A DNA stretch of 47,719 nucleotides, taken from contig JAJRQG010000017.1 of NCBI GenBank assembly GCA_024280395.1, forward strand, positions 1 to 47,719, read 5' to 3'. Below the pieces are notes generated by a model. The model had not been told where the DNA came from and ran no database searches. It saw only the letters and a list, made by a program, of their open reading frames with translations. A program made the translations under genes and the position numbers. The DNA comes from Gammaproteobacteria bacterium (GTDB lineage: Bacteria; Pseudomonadota; Gammaproteobacteria; Xanthomonadales; Marinicellaceae). Below, one piece after another: positions 7,601 through 14,709 of the stretch (its first letter is position 1; every line of letters starts with the position of its first letter).

Positions 7601-7900
7601 ATCGGTGATGATTAAATTATCCAGTGCTTTTTTGTATCTGTCGAATTGCTCTTTAAATGTTTTACTGTTGAGGTCTTTGCCGATGTCTTTGGCTTCGATA
7701 TAACCAATGGGTACTTTACCTTTGGTAATGACATAATCAGGGTTACCACAATCGGTGACGTTGGCTGGCTCGTTGGTGATTTCTACATCTGTTACCAGTT
7801 CGCGTATTAATGTTTCTAAATCTCCTCGGTAGGAATGTTCTCTAGAGATGCCTGATTTTAGTCGGGTGCTGACGGATTGAATGTAGTTTTCTATGGTCAT
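4676..7900 (-). CDS. Single-chain restriction-modification enzyme (type IIG-like: nuclease + N6-adenine methylase)
   Basis: 1074 residues. The N-terminus holds a PD-(D/E)XK nuclease signature: NPDYVI (Asp55) and GYIEAKD (Glu69, Lys71). A helical linker follows, then the gamma-class adenine methylase: GVWYTPEP (323-330), motif I DPATGTGTFL (390-399) and motif IV NPPY (509-512). The C-terminal third should carry target recognition. No helicase is present, which separates it from type I and type ISP enzymes of the LlaGI kind. The start is supported by a good AAAGGA ribosome site 6 bases upstream. The TIR gene follows after 3 bases, and two small genes diverge from the same intergenic region. GC content is visibly higher at both ends than in the 5300-5960 stretch, suggesting exchange of the recognition module. 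Confidence 0.85.
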   Translation of the reverse strand: MTIENYIQSVSTRLKSGISREHSYRGDLETLIRELVTDVEITNEPANVTDCGNPDYVITKGKVPIGYIEAKDIGKDLNSKTFKEQFDRYKKALDNLIITDYIWFQFFQEGELVHEIRIAEIVENDIGGNTVTPLPENFAQFTNLIQDFCTHIGQTIKSSKKLAKMMAGKAKLLQNILQQAITSDEQSQENTSLKEQYETFKSLLIHDLTPTGFADIYAQTLAYGMFAARLHDTTLDDFSRQEAAELIPKSNPFLRRLFSYVAGPDIDERIMTTVDNLADVFRATNVDALLHNFGKSTQSQDPIIHFYEDFLSEYDPKLRKARGVWYTPEPVVKFIVRAVDDILKTEFNLPQGLADTSKTTIKVDSQIPDKRSATGYKQMEKQVHKVQIIDPATGTGTFLAEVVKYIYSKNFKAMQGAWSGYVEEHLIPRLNGFELLMASYSMAHLKLDMLLTETGYKSTKNQRFNIYLTNSLEEHHPDTGTIFSSWLSTEANEANHIKRDTPVMVIMGNPPYSGESANKGKWIMNLMEDYKKEPGGKEKLKERNPKWINDDYVKFLRYGQYYIERNGEGILAFINPHGFLDNPTFRGMRWNLLKTYDKIYTIDLHGNSKKKEVCPDGSPDTNVFDIMQGVAITVFVKTGKKKANELGKVFHYDLYGKRDFKYDFLLNNSLTTIEFKTIIPVKNNFIFKYVDEEVLNKYNKGIKPTDLFNINVMGFQTHRDKFAISENKNSINSRALDLRDLNQTNENIYSKYLIKDNRDWQLTKARKNIQNDSSWKEKIIKCSYRPFDDKYCYFSYVMMDYPRKELIQNVLDKENILLGIGRQGLAVGNIEWCLTTVSRDPVDANVFRRGGVNLFPLYLYPENDNQQSSNQSIERIPNLNKEIVKEIAKKLNLTFTSEKETTQNTFAPIDILDYIYAVLHSPTYRDKYKEFLKIDFPRVPYPKDAKTFWQLVKLGGEIRQIHLLESPKVEQYISSYPIDGDNNITRKLTKTSIGYQATTDTHGKVWINDTQYFDNVPLISWEFYIGGYQPAQKWLKDRKTRELKFEDILHYQKIIVALFETHRIMQEIDKIEVE

Positions 7901-7996
7901 TTTAGTCCTTTGGGAGTTTATGAGGTTATTCTATCATTGATGCCATTTTTATTAAATCATTTTACTTTCTCAATTTTTGAGAATGAGTTATGGATA

Positions 7997-8431
7997 ATGT
8001 GTGTTATGGAAGAAGAACTAAAAAGAAGAATCAAAATGATTTTGGCTGTTGCTGATGATTTGGTGCAGGGTAAGCCATTACAGACGTTAAAACTTCGCGT
8101 GATTATACACATGATTGGCAATGAATTTGAAGCCAAGAATTTTTACCGTTATTTGCTTGAAAAAAGCTACCAACACTTTTGTAATGGCGAATCTCTTAGT
8201 CCTGGCAAGGTGGTTTCAGATAAACAAAAAAAGAAATTGTATGAGGATGCTATTTGTAACATTATTCGGTATTTGTCTGGTGGAAAAGATTCAGTTAGAG
8301 CCAAAGAAACCATGAACAATATGTCAGATTATATTTATACTTTATCTTCTGGATATGAACGAATTTGGGTACATGCCAAGAGATTAAACCTTGAGGATAC
8401 GGATTTAATGCTAATACATGGATATTCTTGA
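7997..8431 (+). CDS. Hypothetical protein, divergent from the RM gene
   Basis: About 144 residues from the ATG at 7997 (MCVMEEELKRR). An alternative start at 8006 drops three residues, and the frame stays open upstream to 7877, but those residues lie in the RM promoter region. The product is soluble, mostly helical and charged, with no signal peptide and no motif I recognise. Its stop overlaps the next small gene (ATG at 8418) by 14 bases, so the two form a unit. Being divergent from the RM-TIR operon across only ~96 bases, it could be a regulator or accessory factor; this is inference from position alone. Confidence 0.6.
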   Translation: MCVMEEELKRRIKMILAVADDLVQGKPLQTLKLRVIIHMIGNEFEAKNFYRYLLEKSYQHFCNGESLSPGKVVSDKQKKKLYEDAICNIIRYLSGGKDSVRAKETMNNMSDYIYTLSSGYERIWVHAKRLNLEDTDLMLIHGYS

Positions 8432-8585
8432 TCGATTTGTTGAAAATAAATACGATGGGGATTATGCGTATTGGATGGTGCAACAGTATGTGATTGATTA
8501 TAAAGATTTGCGAATTATGATGAAAAAAAACTCCAGCCAACGGGTGATGGATATTGCCAATTATTTTATTGTCCCAACACGCTAG
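8418..8585 (+). CDS. Small hypothetical protein (55 residues)
   Basis: Starts MDILDRFVENKYDGDYAYWM and ends at TAG 8583-8585, overlapping the preceding gene by 14 bases. It is acidic to neutral and rich in Tyr/Asp, with no hydrophobic segment. The overlap, shared strand and coding-like composition suggest translation coupled to the upstream gene. No family recognised. The IS200-type element begins immediately after it. Confidence 0.5.
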   Translation: MDILDRFVENKYDGDYAYWMVQQYVIDYKDLRIMMKKNSSQRVMDIANYFIVPTR

Positions 8586-8624
8586 TTAAAACTATGCACT
8601 TTTAGTGCAAGGCTTTAGCTGATA

Positions 8625-8649
8625 CACATTTTAGCTGTGCTAAAATGTG
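8625..8649. repeat. Left-end hairpin of the IS element, abutting the tnpA start
   Basis: Perfect 11-bp stem CACATTTTAGC / GCTAAAATGTG with a TGT loop. Its 3' arm ends 3 bases before the tnpA ATG (8653), so the folded mRNA would hide the start, as in the translational repression known for IS200. Confidence 0.8.
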
Positions 8650-8652
8650 ATT

Positions 8653-9087
8653 ATGAGCCAACAGAGAATATCAAGTCATACGGTTAGTCATTTAACGGTG
8701 CACATAGTTTGGATAACTAAATACAGATACCCAGTTTTAACAGGTGAAATTAAAACTAGGTGCCGAGATTTAATAATGCAAGTTTGTGATGCTGAGGATA
8801 TACGAATATTAAAAGGAGTTGTTAGTAAAGATCACGTGCATATGCATTTAGAATATGCAGCTAAACATTCGATTAGTGATATAATAAAACGCTTGAAAGG
8901 GCGATCTTCACGAAGATTACAAGATGAGTTTCCAGAGCTAAAGAAAAGATACTGGGGTCGCCATTTTTAGGCAATTGGTTATGGTGCTTGGTCTACAGGT
9001 GATCTTACAGAAGAATTGGTACAAGAATATTTAGAACACCATAGAAATCCATCAAATGTAGAAACAGGGAATATTATATTGGAGTAA
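8653..9087 (+). pseudogene. tnpA: IS200-type transposase TnpA (Y1), interrupted by an amber codon
   Basis: Restoring one codon gives a normal-length 144-residue transposase. It starts MSQQRISSHTVSHL, has the HUH motif HVHMH, and continues KKRYWGRHF, stop, AIGYGAWSTG and LVQEYLEHHRNPSN. The family reads HFWAIGYG at this place, so the TAG at 8968-8970 most simply derives from a Trp TGG. The stop removes the C-terminal helix with the catalytic tyrosine (VQEYLEHH), so the product should be inactive unless the amber is suppressed. The frame is otherwise intact to TAA at 9085-9087, which implies a recent mutation. I used the ATG at 8653 rather than the GTG at 8647, which lies inside the left-end hairpin. 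Confidence 0.9.
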
Positions 9088-9089
9088 CA

Positions 9090-9132
9090 GGACTTTCAGT
9101 CCAATAACAACCTATGGACTTTCAGTCCATAG
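9090..9132. repeat. Right-end hairpins of the IS element
   Basis: Two stems with the same core: GGACT-TTC-AGTCC (9090-9102) and CTATGGACT-TTC-AGTCCATAG (9112-9132). They directly follow the tnpA stop, and the core resembles the left hairpin at 8595-8609 in having a T-rich 3-base loop. Confidence 0.75.
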
Positions 9133-9266
9133 TCGTTGAGTTATCATCCTCGACAAGTGGGTCGAGTTGTGCCCTTGTTTGTGACGCATTGATGGTTTGG
9201 CTATAATCCTTAACAGTACTTATTGAATAACTGTTTGACAGGCAAAGCCATTCAAAAGTGTTGATT

Positions 9267-9431
9267 AAAGAGACTATGAAAGTATTCTGATGACGAGTAA
9301 AAATGGTCTAAATTTCGCTACTTTTCGTTAAAAAACTTGGAATTAGCCAGCTAGTCACTGCGCTTTCCGTCTCAATTAGCAAATTTTACCCTCATTTTTC
9401 TTTCGCCACATAATACTTTCACAGTCTCTAA
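9267..9431. repeat. Long imperfect palindrome (MITE-like)
   Basis: The outer arms AAAGAGACTATGAAAGTATT (9267-9286) and AATACTTTCACAGTCTCTAA (9412-9431) are inverted copies with few mismatches. Similarity continues inward (TAAAAATGG near 9297-9305 against CTCATTTTTC near 9391-9400; CTAAATTTCGCTA near 9308 against TAGCAAATTTTACC near 9378). No reading frame is evident in the whole 9167-9476 gap. It may be a non-autonomous mobile element or a structured intergenic repeat. Confidence 0.6.
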
Positions 9432-9476
9432 ACCCAGCTACCCGATAGGAGTTTTTGGCTTGGTTGATTTCTATGA

Positions 9477-10181
9477 TTATTTCCTAAAATCTTGCAAAAT
9501 TTCGCCTGCATCTTTGGCTTCTTGTTCGTGGTCTATTTCACGCCAAGATTCTTGTAATGCAGCTTCGTACCAATCTTGCATGCTAGGCACAGACAAAATA
9601 GTTTGCATATAATCTTGGGATTGTTGGCTAAAGGGAAGGCCATAAGTTTGTGACCTAAAAGCAACCGGTGCGAACATGGCGTCAACGGCGGTGAATTGTT
9701 TGCCTGCTAGAAAGGGTCCGCCAAACTTTGTTAATCCTTGTTGCCACAGTTCATCAATTCTATCTACATCGTGTTGCAAGGCATCATCGACTTGGTGCAG
9801 TTTAACCCGTAATCCACAGCTCATGCCGCATTGATTGCGAACGGCAGGAAATCCCGAATGCATTTCGGCGCTGGCACATCTTGCCCATGTGCGAGCAGCT
9901 TTGTCGCTTGGCCAAACAGATGGATATTCTTCGGCTAAGTATTCCATAATAGCCATTGAATCCCAGATGGTTAGTCCGTTATCAATCGAATCATCAATCA
10001 AATCATCAATTAAACAAGGCACCTTGCCACTGGGGCTGAATTTTCTGTAATTTTGCCAATATTTGCCTGTATTCAATGGGGAAATAATTTCTTCAAAATC
10101 AATATTCAATTCTTTCATCAATACCCATGGGCGCAATGACCATGATGAGTAGTTTTTGTTGGCAATGTAGAGTGTTTTCAT
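9477..10181 (-). CDS. Glutathione S-transferase family protein
   Basis: About 234 residues from MKTLYIANKNYSSWS. The N-terminal thioredoxin-like domain has the subfamily signature NKNYSSWSLRPW near residues 9-19, SPSGKVPCL (cis-Pro before the third strand) and DSMAIMEYLAEEYP (the glutathione gamma-Glu contact). The all-helical C-terminal domain includes FTAVDAMFAPVAFR, the usual N-cap region. The frame extends to 10229, but the ATG at 10181 matches the family start. It acts as a cytosolic conjugating or thiol-transfer enzyme; substrate unknown. It stands alone between the palindrome and the ammonium operon, on the same strand as amtB with about 75 bases between. Confidence 0.88.
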   Translation of the reverse strand: MKTLYIANKNYSSWSLRPWVLMKELNIDFEEIISPLNTGKYWQNYRKFSPSGKVPCLIDDLIDDSIDNGLTIWDSMAIMEYLAEEYPSVWPSDKAARTWARCASAEMHSGFPAVRNQCGMSCGLRVKLHQVDDALQHDVDRIDELWQQGLTKFGGPFLAGKQFTAVDAMFAPVAFRSQTYGLPFSQQSQDYMQTILSVPSMQDWYEAALQESWREIDHEQEAKDAGEILQDFRK

Positions 10182-10257
10182 AAATTGTATCATTAACAAG
10201 GTTAGATAAGTATAGCAGGATTTGATCAAACCCTGCTATACAAATTGTGGCTAAATA

Positions 10258-11556
10258 CTATAAACTATAGCCTCTCTCATCGTGAGAGCTGATATCCAAA
10301 CCTTCAACTTCGTCTTCTTCAGAAACACGTAAGCCTAAGGTTAAATCTATCACTTTCAAGATGACATAACTCAATACTCCTGACCACACTATGGTAACAA
10401 GAACCGATAGAAATTGTGACCAAACTTGTGAGCCCATGGTTACGCCTTCACCGAATCCAACACCGCCCAATGAAGCAGAAACAAAGACTCCAGTTAATAA
10501 GGCGCCAATGATTCCACCAATGCCATGAACACCAAATACATCTAAAGAATCATCGTATTTGAACTTGTTCTTTAAGCTGGTAGCTGCCCAATAGCAACCC
10601 AGACCCGCGGCAAAACCAATCGCCAAAGCACCGGTTGGACCCACTGAACCAGAAGCTGGCGTAATGGCAACCAAGCCACCTACTGCACCTGAGGCGATAC
10701 CCAAAACACTGGGCTTACCGTGTTTTATCCATTCAACAAACATCCAAGTTAAAGCGGCTGCGGCTGCAGCAATTTGAGTTACGGCCATAGCCATGCCTGC
10801 TGCGCCATCTGCTGCCAATTCACTGCCAGCATTGAAACCAAACCAACCAACCCACAATAAAGCTGCGCCGATTAAGGTCAGGGTTAAATTGTGCGGTGGC
10901 ATAACAATTCGTTTATATCCTTTGCGTTTGCCGACCATAATTGATGCGACCAGTCCAGCGACTGCTGCATTTATGTGAACCACTGTTCCACCTGCAAAAT
11001 CTAGGGGAGCAGGTGACATTTGGCTTAACCATCCACCGCCCCAAACCCAATGACAGATAGGCAAATAAACAATCGTACCCCATACCGTCATGAACCAGAG
11101 TATCGCTGAAAATTTCATCCGTTCGGCAAAAGCCCCAACGATTAAAGCAGGTGTGATAATGAAGAAGGTCATTTGGAATGTCATGAACACAGTTTCTGGA
11201 ATGGAGCCAGACATCGAATCAACGGTTAAATTCAATAACATAAAGTTATCCAGTCCGCCTATCCAGTTATTCACAGAGCCACCATCAGAAAATGCCAAGC
11301 TATAGCCATAAACCACCCAGATAATACTCATTAAACCTGTGATAGCAAAACATTGCATCAATACCGATAGGACGTTTTTGCTGCGTACCATGCCTGCATA
11401 AAACAAGGATAAACCAGGAATGGTCATCAATAAAACCAAGGCGGTTGCCGTTAACATCCAGGCGGTATCCCCTGATGACAAGGTGTCTTCAGCCATTGCT
11501 AATGATGGCATAATCAGGCAAAGAGAAAGTAATTTTTTAAATTTATAAAGCATCAT
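10258..11556 (-). CDS. amtB: Ammonium transporter AmtB
   Basis: 432 residues: a cleavable signal peptide (cut after SLAMA) and about eleven membrane helices. Family marks are [16 protein letters not shown], with the conserved Asp and first pore His, and [15 protein letters not shown], with the second pore His. It carries ammonium across the inner membrane and is gated by a PII protein. The start codon overlaps the end of glnK (GATGATGCTTTATAA), with a GGAGAG ribosome site. I used the ATG at 11556; 11553 is equally possible. Co-transcription with glnK and the TorF-type porin upstream gives an outer- and inner-membrane uptake unit with its regulator. Confidence 0.95.
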   Translation of the reverse strand: MMLYKFKKLLSLCLIMPSLAMAEDTLSSGDTAWMLTATALVLLMTIPGLSLFYAGMVRSKNVLSVLMQCFAITGLMSIIWVVYGYSLAFSDGGSVNNWIGGLDNFMLLNLTVDSMSGSIPETVFMTFQMTFFIITPALIVGAFAERMKFSAILWFMTVWGTIVYLPICHWVWGGGWLSQMSPAPLDFAGGTVVHINAAVAGLVASIMVGKRKGYKRIVMPPHNLTLTLIGAALLWVGWFGFNAGSELAADGAAGMAMAVTQIAAAAAALTWMFVEWIKHGKPSVLGIASGAVGGLVAITPASGSVGPTGALAIGFAAGLGCYWAATSLKNKFKYDDSLDVFGVHGIGGIIGALLTGVFVSASLGGVGFGEGVTMGSQVWSQFLSVLVTIVWSGVLSYVILKVIDLTLGLRVSEEDEVEGLDISSHDERGYSL

Positions 11557-11881
11557 CACCCGTCTCTCCTGTACGAATCCGTACTGCTTGTTCTAAATTG
11601 GCTACAAATATTTTTCCATCGCCTATTTTGCCTGAATTGGCAGAACGTGATATTGCTTCGATAACTTGATCAAGCATGTCATCGGCAATACCAATTTCTA
11701 ATTTAACCTTGGGTAGAAAGTCAACCACATATTCAGCGCCACGATACAATTCTGTGTGGCCTTTTTGTCGCCCAAACCCTTTGACTTCAGTGACTGTGAT
11801 GCCATTAATACCGACATCAGATAAAGCTTCTCGCACATCGTCAAGTTTGAAGGGCTTTATAATTGCTGTTACTAGTTTCAT
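11543..11881 (-). CDS. glnK: Nitrogen regulatory PII protein GlnK
   Basis: 112 residues, the usual PII length. Starts [20 protein letters not shown]. The T-loop [15 protein letters not shown] carries Tyr51, the uridylylation site, followed by the [10 protein letters not shown]-loop (ATP site) and [13 protein letters not shown] at the C-terminus. It senses 2-oxoglutarate, ATP and ADP, and blocks AmtB when nitrogen is plentiful. The gene overlaps amtB by 14 bases and follows torF by 11 bases, with ribosome site AGGAGAA. The amtB linkage favours GlnK over GlnB. No clear sigma-54 site was found close to the operon start. Confidence 0.95.
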   Translation of the reverse strand: MKLVTAIIKPFKLDDVREALSDVGINGITVTEVKGFGRQKGHTELYRGAEYVVDFLPKVKLEIGIADDMLDQVIEAISRSANSGKIGDGKIFVANLEQAVRIRTGETGDDAL

Positions 11882-11892
11882 GGTATTTTCTC

Positions 11893-12618
11893 CTAAAGAT
11901 TAAAAGATTTAGACCAAGCAATGCTGGCCACTAAATCGTTGTTGGTTATTAAGCTGTTGGTTTTATCGATGGCAAAAGTAAAGTTTTTCTTGCTGACATT
12001 AAAATTTAAATGGTTGTAGTCGTCACCATTTGGATCGTCAAAATTATATTGCCCCACAAGGAAGCTAATGCCAATGCCATTGTCCAATGTTTTACTTGCT
12101 CCAACCGAATAATATAAATCACCTTGGCTAAATTCTACACTGTTATTGTCTTTTGATGAAATGGTGTAGGCAATACTGGCTTTAATAATACCGTAACTGA
12201 GATTTACATAAGTTTCATTGAAATAATCGTTGTCGTTGGGATACTGGTAGCTAATATAGCCAATAGTGTAATTGAAATCATTGATTGTTTTAGCAAAACC
12301 GCCATATAAATCCAGTTCATAGCTGCCACCATTTAAAGTTGAGACCCAGGAGCCTAAGAAGAAACCATTTTGGTTGGAATAATCAAGACCTCCATATTCT
12401 GCAAAATTGGTGTTGCTTTGGGTGACTCCTCGCCAGAGGTAGTTGCTGGTTAATCCGATATTACTGCTGGTAGCAGCGTTGCTTAGTGTTGAAGTGATTG
12501 TGCCCAATATTAGCCAGAATAGCAAGTTGAGCGATAGGTTGTTTTTACATTTTTTAGCAGATGTTAACTGCTTTCTAAGCGAGGGCTCAGGGTCGTCTGT
12601 TGATACTGTGATTCTCAT
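11893..12618 (-). CDS. TorF-family putative outer-membrane porin
   Basis: 241 residues. A long charged N-region (about 28 residues) precedes a hydrophobic segment [21 protein letters not shown], cut near SNAAT. The mature part begins [17 protein letters not shown], typical of the TorF/TIGR02001 family, and is rich in alternating aromatic beta-strands, ending WSKSFNL with a hydrophobic terminal residue. It is expected to form a small beta-barrel. Position as first gene before glnK-amtB recurs in marine gammaproteobacteria and suggests a role in ammonium entry (inference). The 230-base gap upstream holds no gene; it is very AT-rich and contains the palindrome CATAAAATATATTTATG (12725-12741). 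The unusually long N-region could mean the real start is further in, but no good internal ATG is present. Confidence 0.8.
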   Translation of the reverse strand: MRITVSTDDPEPSLRKQLTSAKKCKNNLSLNLLFWLILGTITSTLSNAATSSNIGLTSNYLWRGVTQSNTNFAEYGGLDYSNQNGFFLGSWVSTLNGGSYELDLYGGFAKTINDFNYTIGYISYQYPNDNDYFNETYVNLSYGIIKASIAYTISSKDNNSVEFSQGDLYYSVGASKTLDNGIGISFLVGQYNFDDPNGDDYNHLNFNVSKKNFTFAIDKTNSLITNNDLVASIAWSKSFNL

Positions 12619-12850
12619 ATTTTTTCTCTCTTTTTAAGTTAATGCTTTAAAAAGTATTTTCTAAAGTCGCCTTAATACTAGAGGAGAATGTTGATAAATA
12701 AAAATAATGTTTATTTATGGCATTCATAAAATATATTTATGTATTTTTTGTAACCATTTGATTTTGAACAATAATTAACAATAAGAATATATGGCAGTTA
12801 ATATCTATTAAGTGGTTAATTTAGTATTGTTAAAACTTTAACTGAGAAAA

Positions 12851-13624
12851 TCAACTTTGTTCGGCATCCTGTTGTTTTGCTTGTCTCGAATAGACCTCAA
12901 TAGTATTTCCTCCATTTTCCAGCGCGACATTCAGTGCATCTCCTGCCATTTTCAAGCCATTCTCAAAAGATACTGATTTATTGTGTTGATTAACTGAAAT
13001 GCCGATACTTGTAGTGTATTTGATGTATTTGGTACCATCATGAATAACGGCTTTGTGTAGGATGTGTTCACGTAAACGGTTGGCCAATATTTTGGCTTGG
13101 TCTACATCTGTGTTGGGCAAGAAAATGGCAAAATTTTCACCGCCCATGTGTGTGGAAATATCGCTGTCCCTGACAGTTGCTTGAGTAACCTGGCCAAACA
13201 CTTCTAACACTCGATCACCGCCGCTAATGCCATATTTTTCATTAATGTGATTAAAATCATCCAATTTAACGGCAAGAATACAATAGGGCTGTTTGTTGCG
13301 AATAGAATAATTGTGGCTCTTTTCGCTGGCTTTATTGAATACAGGTCGATTAAACAATCCTGTTAATTCATCATAGGTTTGTAATTTCCCTATGTCTTTT
13401 TCGAGCAAACTTATATCGGTGAATAAATCATAAATAAAAGATAAAACAAACGGTGCCAAAAGAATGGTTATTATTGCTGCACGGATTAAATCATCGGGTT
13501 TTTTTAGTTCGTGATTTAAAACATAGGCAAGTAACGTATCTAAAATAACTGCAAGTACTACGGAAATAAATGTAAAAAGTATTACCGTTTTTGCCCTTCC
13601 TAATTTTTGAAAAATGTTTCTCAT
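12851..13624 (-). CDS. Membrane GGDEF-domain protein with degenerate active site
   Basis: 257 residues. Two membrane helices (about 13-37 and 47-66) are followed by a GGDEF domain from residue 84 (DELTGLFNRPVF). The signature loop reads GGENF (161-165) instead of GGDEF, so the fourth, metal-contacting Glu is Asn. The FKxxND motif is altered too (FNHINEKYG). KLDDF keeps the first metal Asp. These changes suggest weak or lost cyclase activity and a possible role as c-di-GMP or GTP sensor, but activity cannot be excluded by reading. It stands alone, divergent from the thioredoxin-like gene at 13773. Confidence 0.85.
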   Translation of the reverse strand: MRNIFQKLGRAKTVILFTFISVVLAVILDTLLAYVLNHELKKPDDLIRAAIITILLAPFVLSFIYDLFTDISLLEKDIGKLQTYDELTGLFNRPVFNKASEKSHNYSIRNKQPYCILAVKLDDFNHINEKYGISGGDRVLEVFGQVTQATVRDSDISTHMGGENFAIFLPNTDVDQAKILANRLREHILHKAVIHDGTKYIKYTTSIGISVNQHNKSVSFENGLKMAGDALNVALENGGNTIEVYSRQAKQQDAEQS

Positions 13625-13772
13625 TGTTTCTCCCCATACAAGCCATTATTAACCATTTGCCTATTATGATAATCAAAAACAGACAATATATCAATAGCTC
13701 AGTAACTATTATTGTTTGCTAATGATATGAATTTAAGGTTAAATACTGTTTTAAAATCAATATTTACCAGTA

Positions 13773-14255
13773 ATGCAACCTAGAATTGTCACTTTAATCT
13801 GCTTATTTTTGATATCAACTTGTGTAATTTCTGATGGCTATGAACGCTTACTTTATTTGAAAAACTTTCAAAAACTGGGTGAGCGGGCCTGCAAAGAAAA
13901 CAAAGTGATGGTAGTAATGATTAGCCGTGAAAGTTGCCCTTATTGTGTAAAGTTAAAAAAACTTGTTTTTGTACCCGAAGTGAAACACGGAGAGCTCAAC
14001 AGCAAATGGTTATTGAGAGAGCTTTTGATAGATAGCGGTGAAACACATATTGGTTTTGACGGCAAAGAAATTGAGTCTGTTGATTATGCTCGATCTATAA
14101 AAGCCACGCTTACACCAACGGTTTTGTTCTTAGATAAAGATGGAAAAGAAATAGGCAAGCGTATTGTTGGAACAGGTGGAACGATTGATTTTTATGATTT
14201 TTACCTTAAACGTTCAATCAATGAGGCACTAGAAAACCAAGCTTGTTCGCCCTGA
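13773..14255 (+). CDS. Periplasmic thioredoxin-like protein (SoxW-like)
   Basis: 160 residues. A signal peptide (PRIVTLICLFLISTCVISDG) precedes a thioredoxin fold with the redox motif SCPYC (Cys-Pro-Tyr-Cys, about residue 55) and the cis-Pro in LTPTVLFLDKDGKEIG. It belongs to the thioredoxin_2/SoxW-type group that reduces periplasmic partners. First of a plus-strand series continuing with SirB2, an MBL-fold lipoprotein, DoxDA and DUF302, so a role in the thiol side of sulfur oxidation is plausible. The SoxW assignment is inference from similarity of layout. Confidence 0.82.
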   Translation: MQPRIVTLICLFLISTCVISDGYERLLYLKNFQKLGERACKENKVMVVMISRESCPYCVKLKKLVFVPEVKHGELNSKWLLRELLIDSGETHIGFDGKEIESVDYARSIKATLTPTVLFLDKDGKEIGKRIVGTGGTIDFYDFYLKRSINEALENQACSP

Positions 14256-14265
14256 TTTTATTACA

Positions 14266-14634
14266 ATGTACATTGGCCTAAAATATTTCCACATTACTTT
14301 TATTTCTATAAGTATAGTGTTGTTTCAATACCGTTACTTTTTAAAGACAATAAACAGACCTTTGGCAAAGCACTTAAAAATCATTCCTCATATCAATGAT
14401 ACTTTATTATTAATATCAGGAATCAGTATGGCTGTTATTGCTGAGTATAATCCCTTATACCACCCTTGGTTGTTGGCTAAATTGATTGCACTTTTATTGT
14501 ATATAGGCTTTGGAATGTTGGCGTTTAAAACTTCTGGGCCCAAAAGTCTACTTGCCTACCTGTTGGCTACATTTACTTTCGTATTTTTGGTATTAACTGC
14601 TATTTATAAAGTTCCTTTTTTAATTGGTACATAA
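14266..14634 (+). CDS. SirB2-family membrane protein
   Basis: 122 residues with four membrane helices. The start MYIGLKYFHITFISISIVLF and the HINDTLLLISGISM segment are hallmarks of SirB2 (family: KxxHxxxxxxSxxLFxxR and DTxLLxxG). Despite the historical name (Salmonella invasion regulator), the biochemical role is unknown. It starts 10 bases after the thioredoxin-like gene, so they are probably co-transcribed. Confidence 0.85.
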   Translation: MYIGLKYFHITFISISIVLFQYRYFLKTINRPLAKHLKIIPHINDTLLLISGISMAVIAEYNPLYHPWLLAKLIALLLYIGFGMLAFKTSGPKSLLAYLLATFTFVFLVLTAIYKVPFLIGT

Positions 14635-14638
14635 GAAG

Positions 14639-14669
14639 TTGCTAATATAAGGCGATTCTGTGTTATAAT
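14639..14669 (+). promoter_or_regulatory. Putative promoter of the MBL-fold gene
   Basis: Perfect -10 TATAAT (14664-14669) with a weak -35 TTGCTA (14639-14644), spacer 19. The ATG at 14710 lies 40 bases downstream with a GGAGAG ribosome site. Confidence 0.5.
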
Positions 14670-14709
14670 TTTGCGCTGAAATGAAAATTATGATTATTTG
14701 GAGAGTGTT

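Larger units (their letters stand above)
8595..9132 (+). mobile_element. IS200-type insertion sequence (defective)
   Basis: A single Y1-transposase gene flanked by subterminal hairpins: left TGCACT-TTT-AGTGCA (8595-8609) and CACATTTTAGC-TGT-GCTAAAATGTG (8625-8649); right GGACT-TTC-AGTCC (9090-9102) and CTATGGACT-TTC-AGTCCATAG (9112-9132). There is no tnpB. The outer limits are uncertain: the left end lies somewhere after the stop at 8585, and the right end may extend past the CTCGAC/GTCGAG hairpin (9149-9166). IS200-family elements transpose as single strands and make no terminal inverted repeats or target duplications, so exact ends cannot be set here. Confidence 0.8.

Noticed and set aside
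7877-7996. Longer N-terminus for the small gene at 7997
   Set aside because: Needs a TTG start within the 5' coding end of the RM gene and adds a hydrophobic stretch translated from promoter DNA.
9136-9266. tRNA or small RNA gene after the IS element
   Set aside because: No cloverleaf or conserved tRNA boxes found; only the CTCGAC/GTCGAG hairpin is evident.
12619-12850. Sigma-54 promoter and NtrC sites before the torF-glnK-amtB operon
   Set aside because: No TGGCAC-N5-TTGCA match or TGCAC/GGTGCA dyad could be found on the minus strand.
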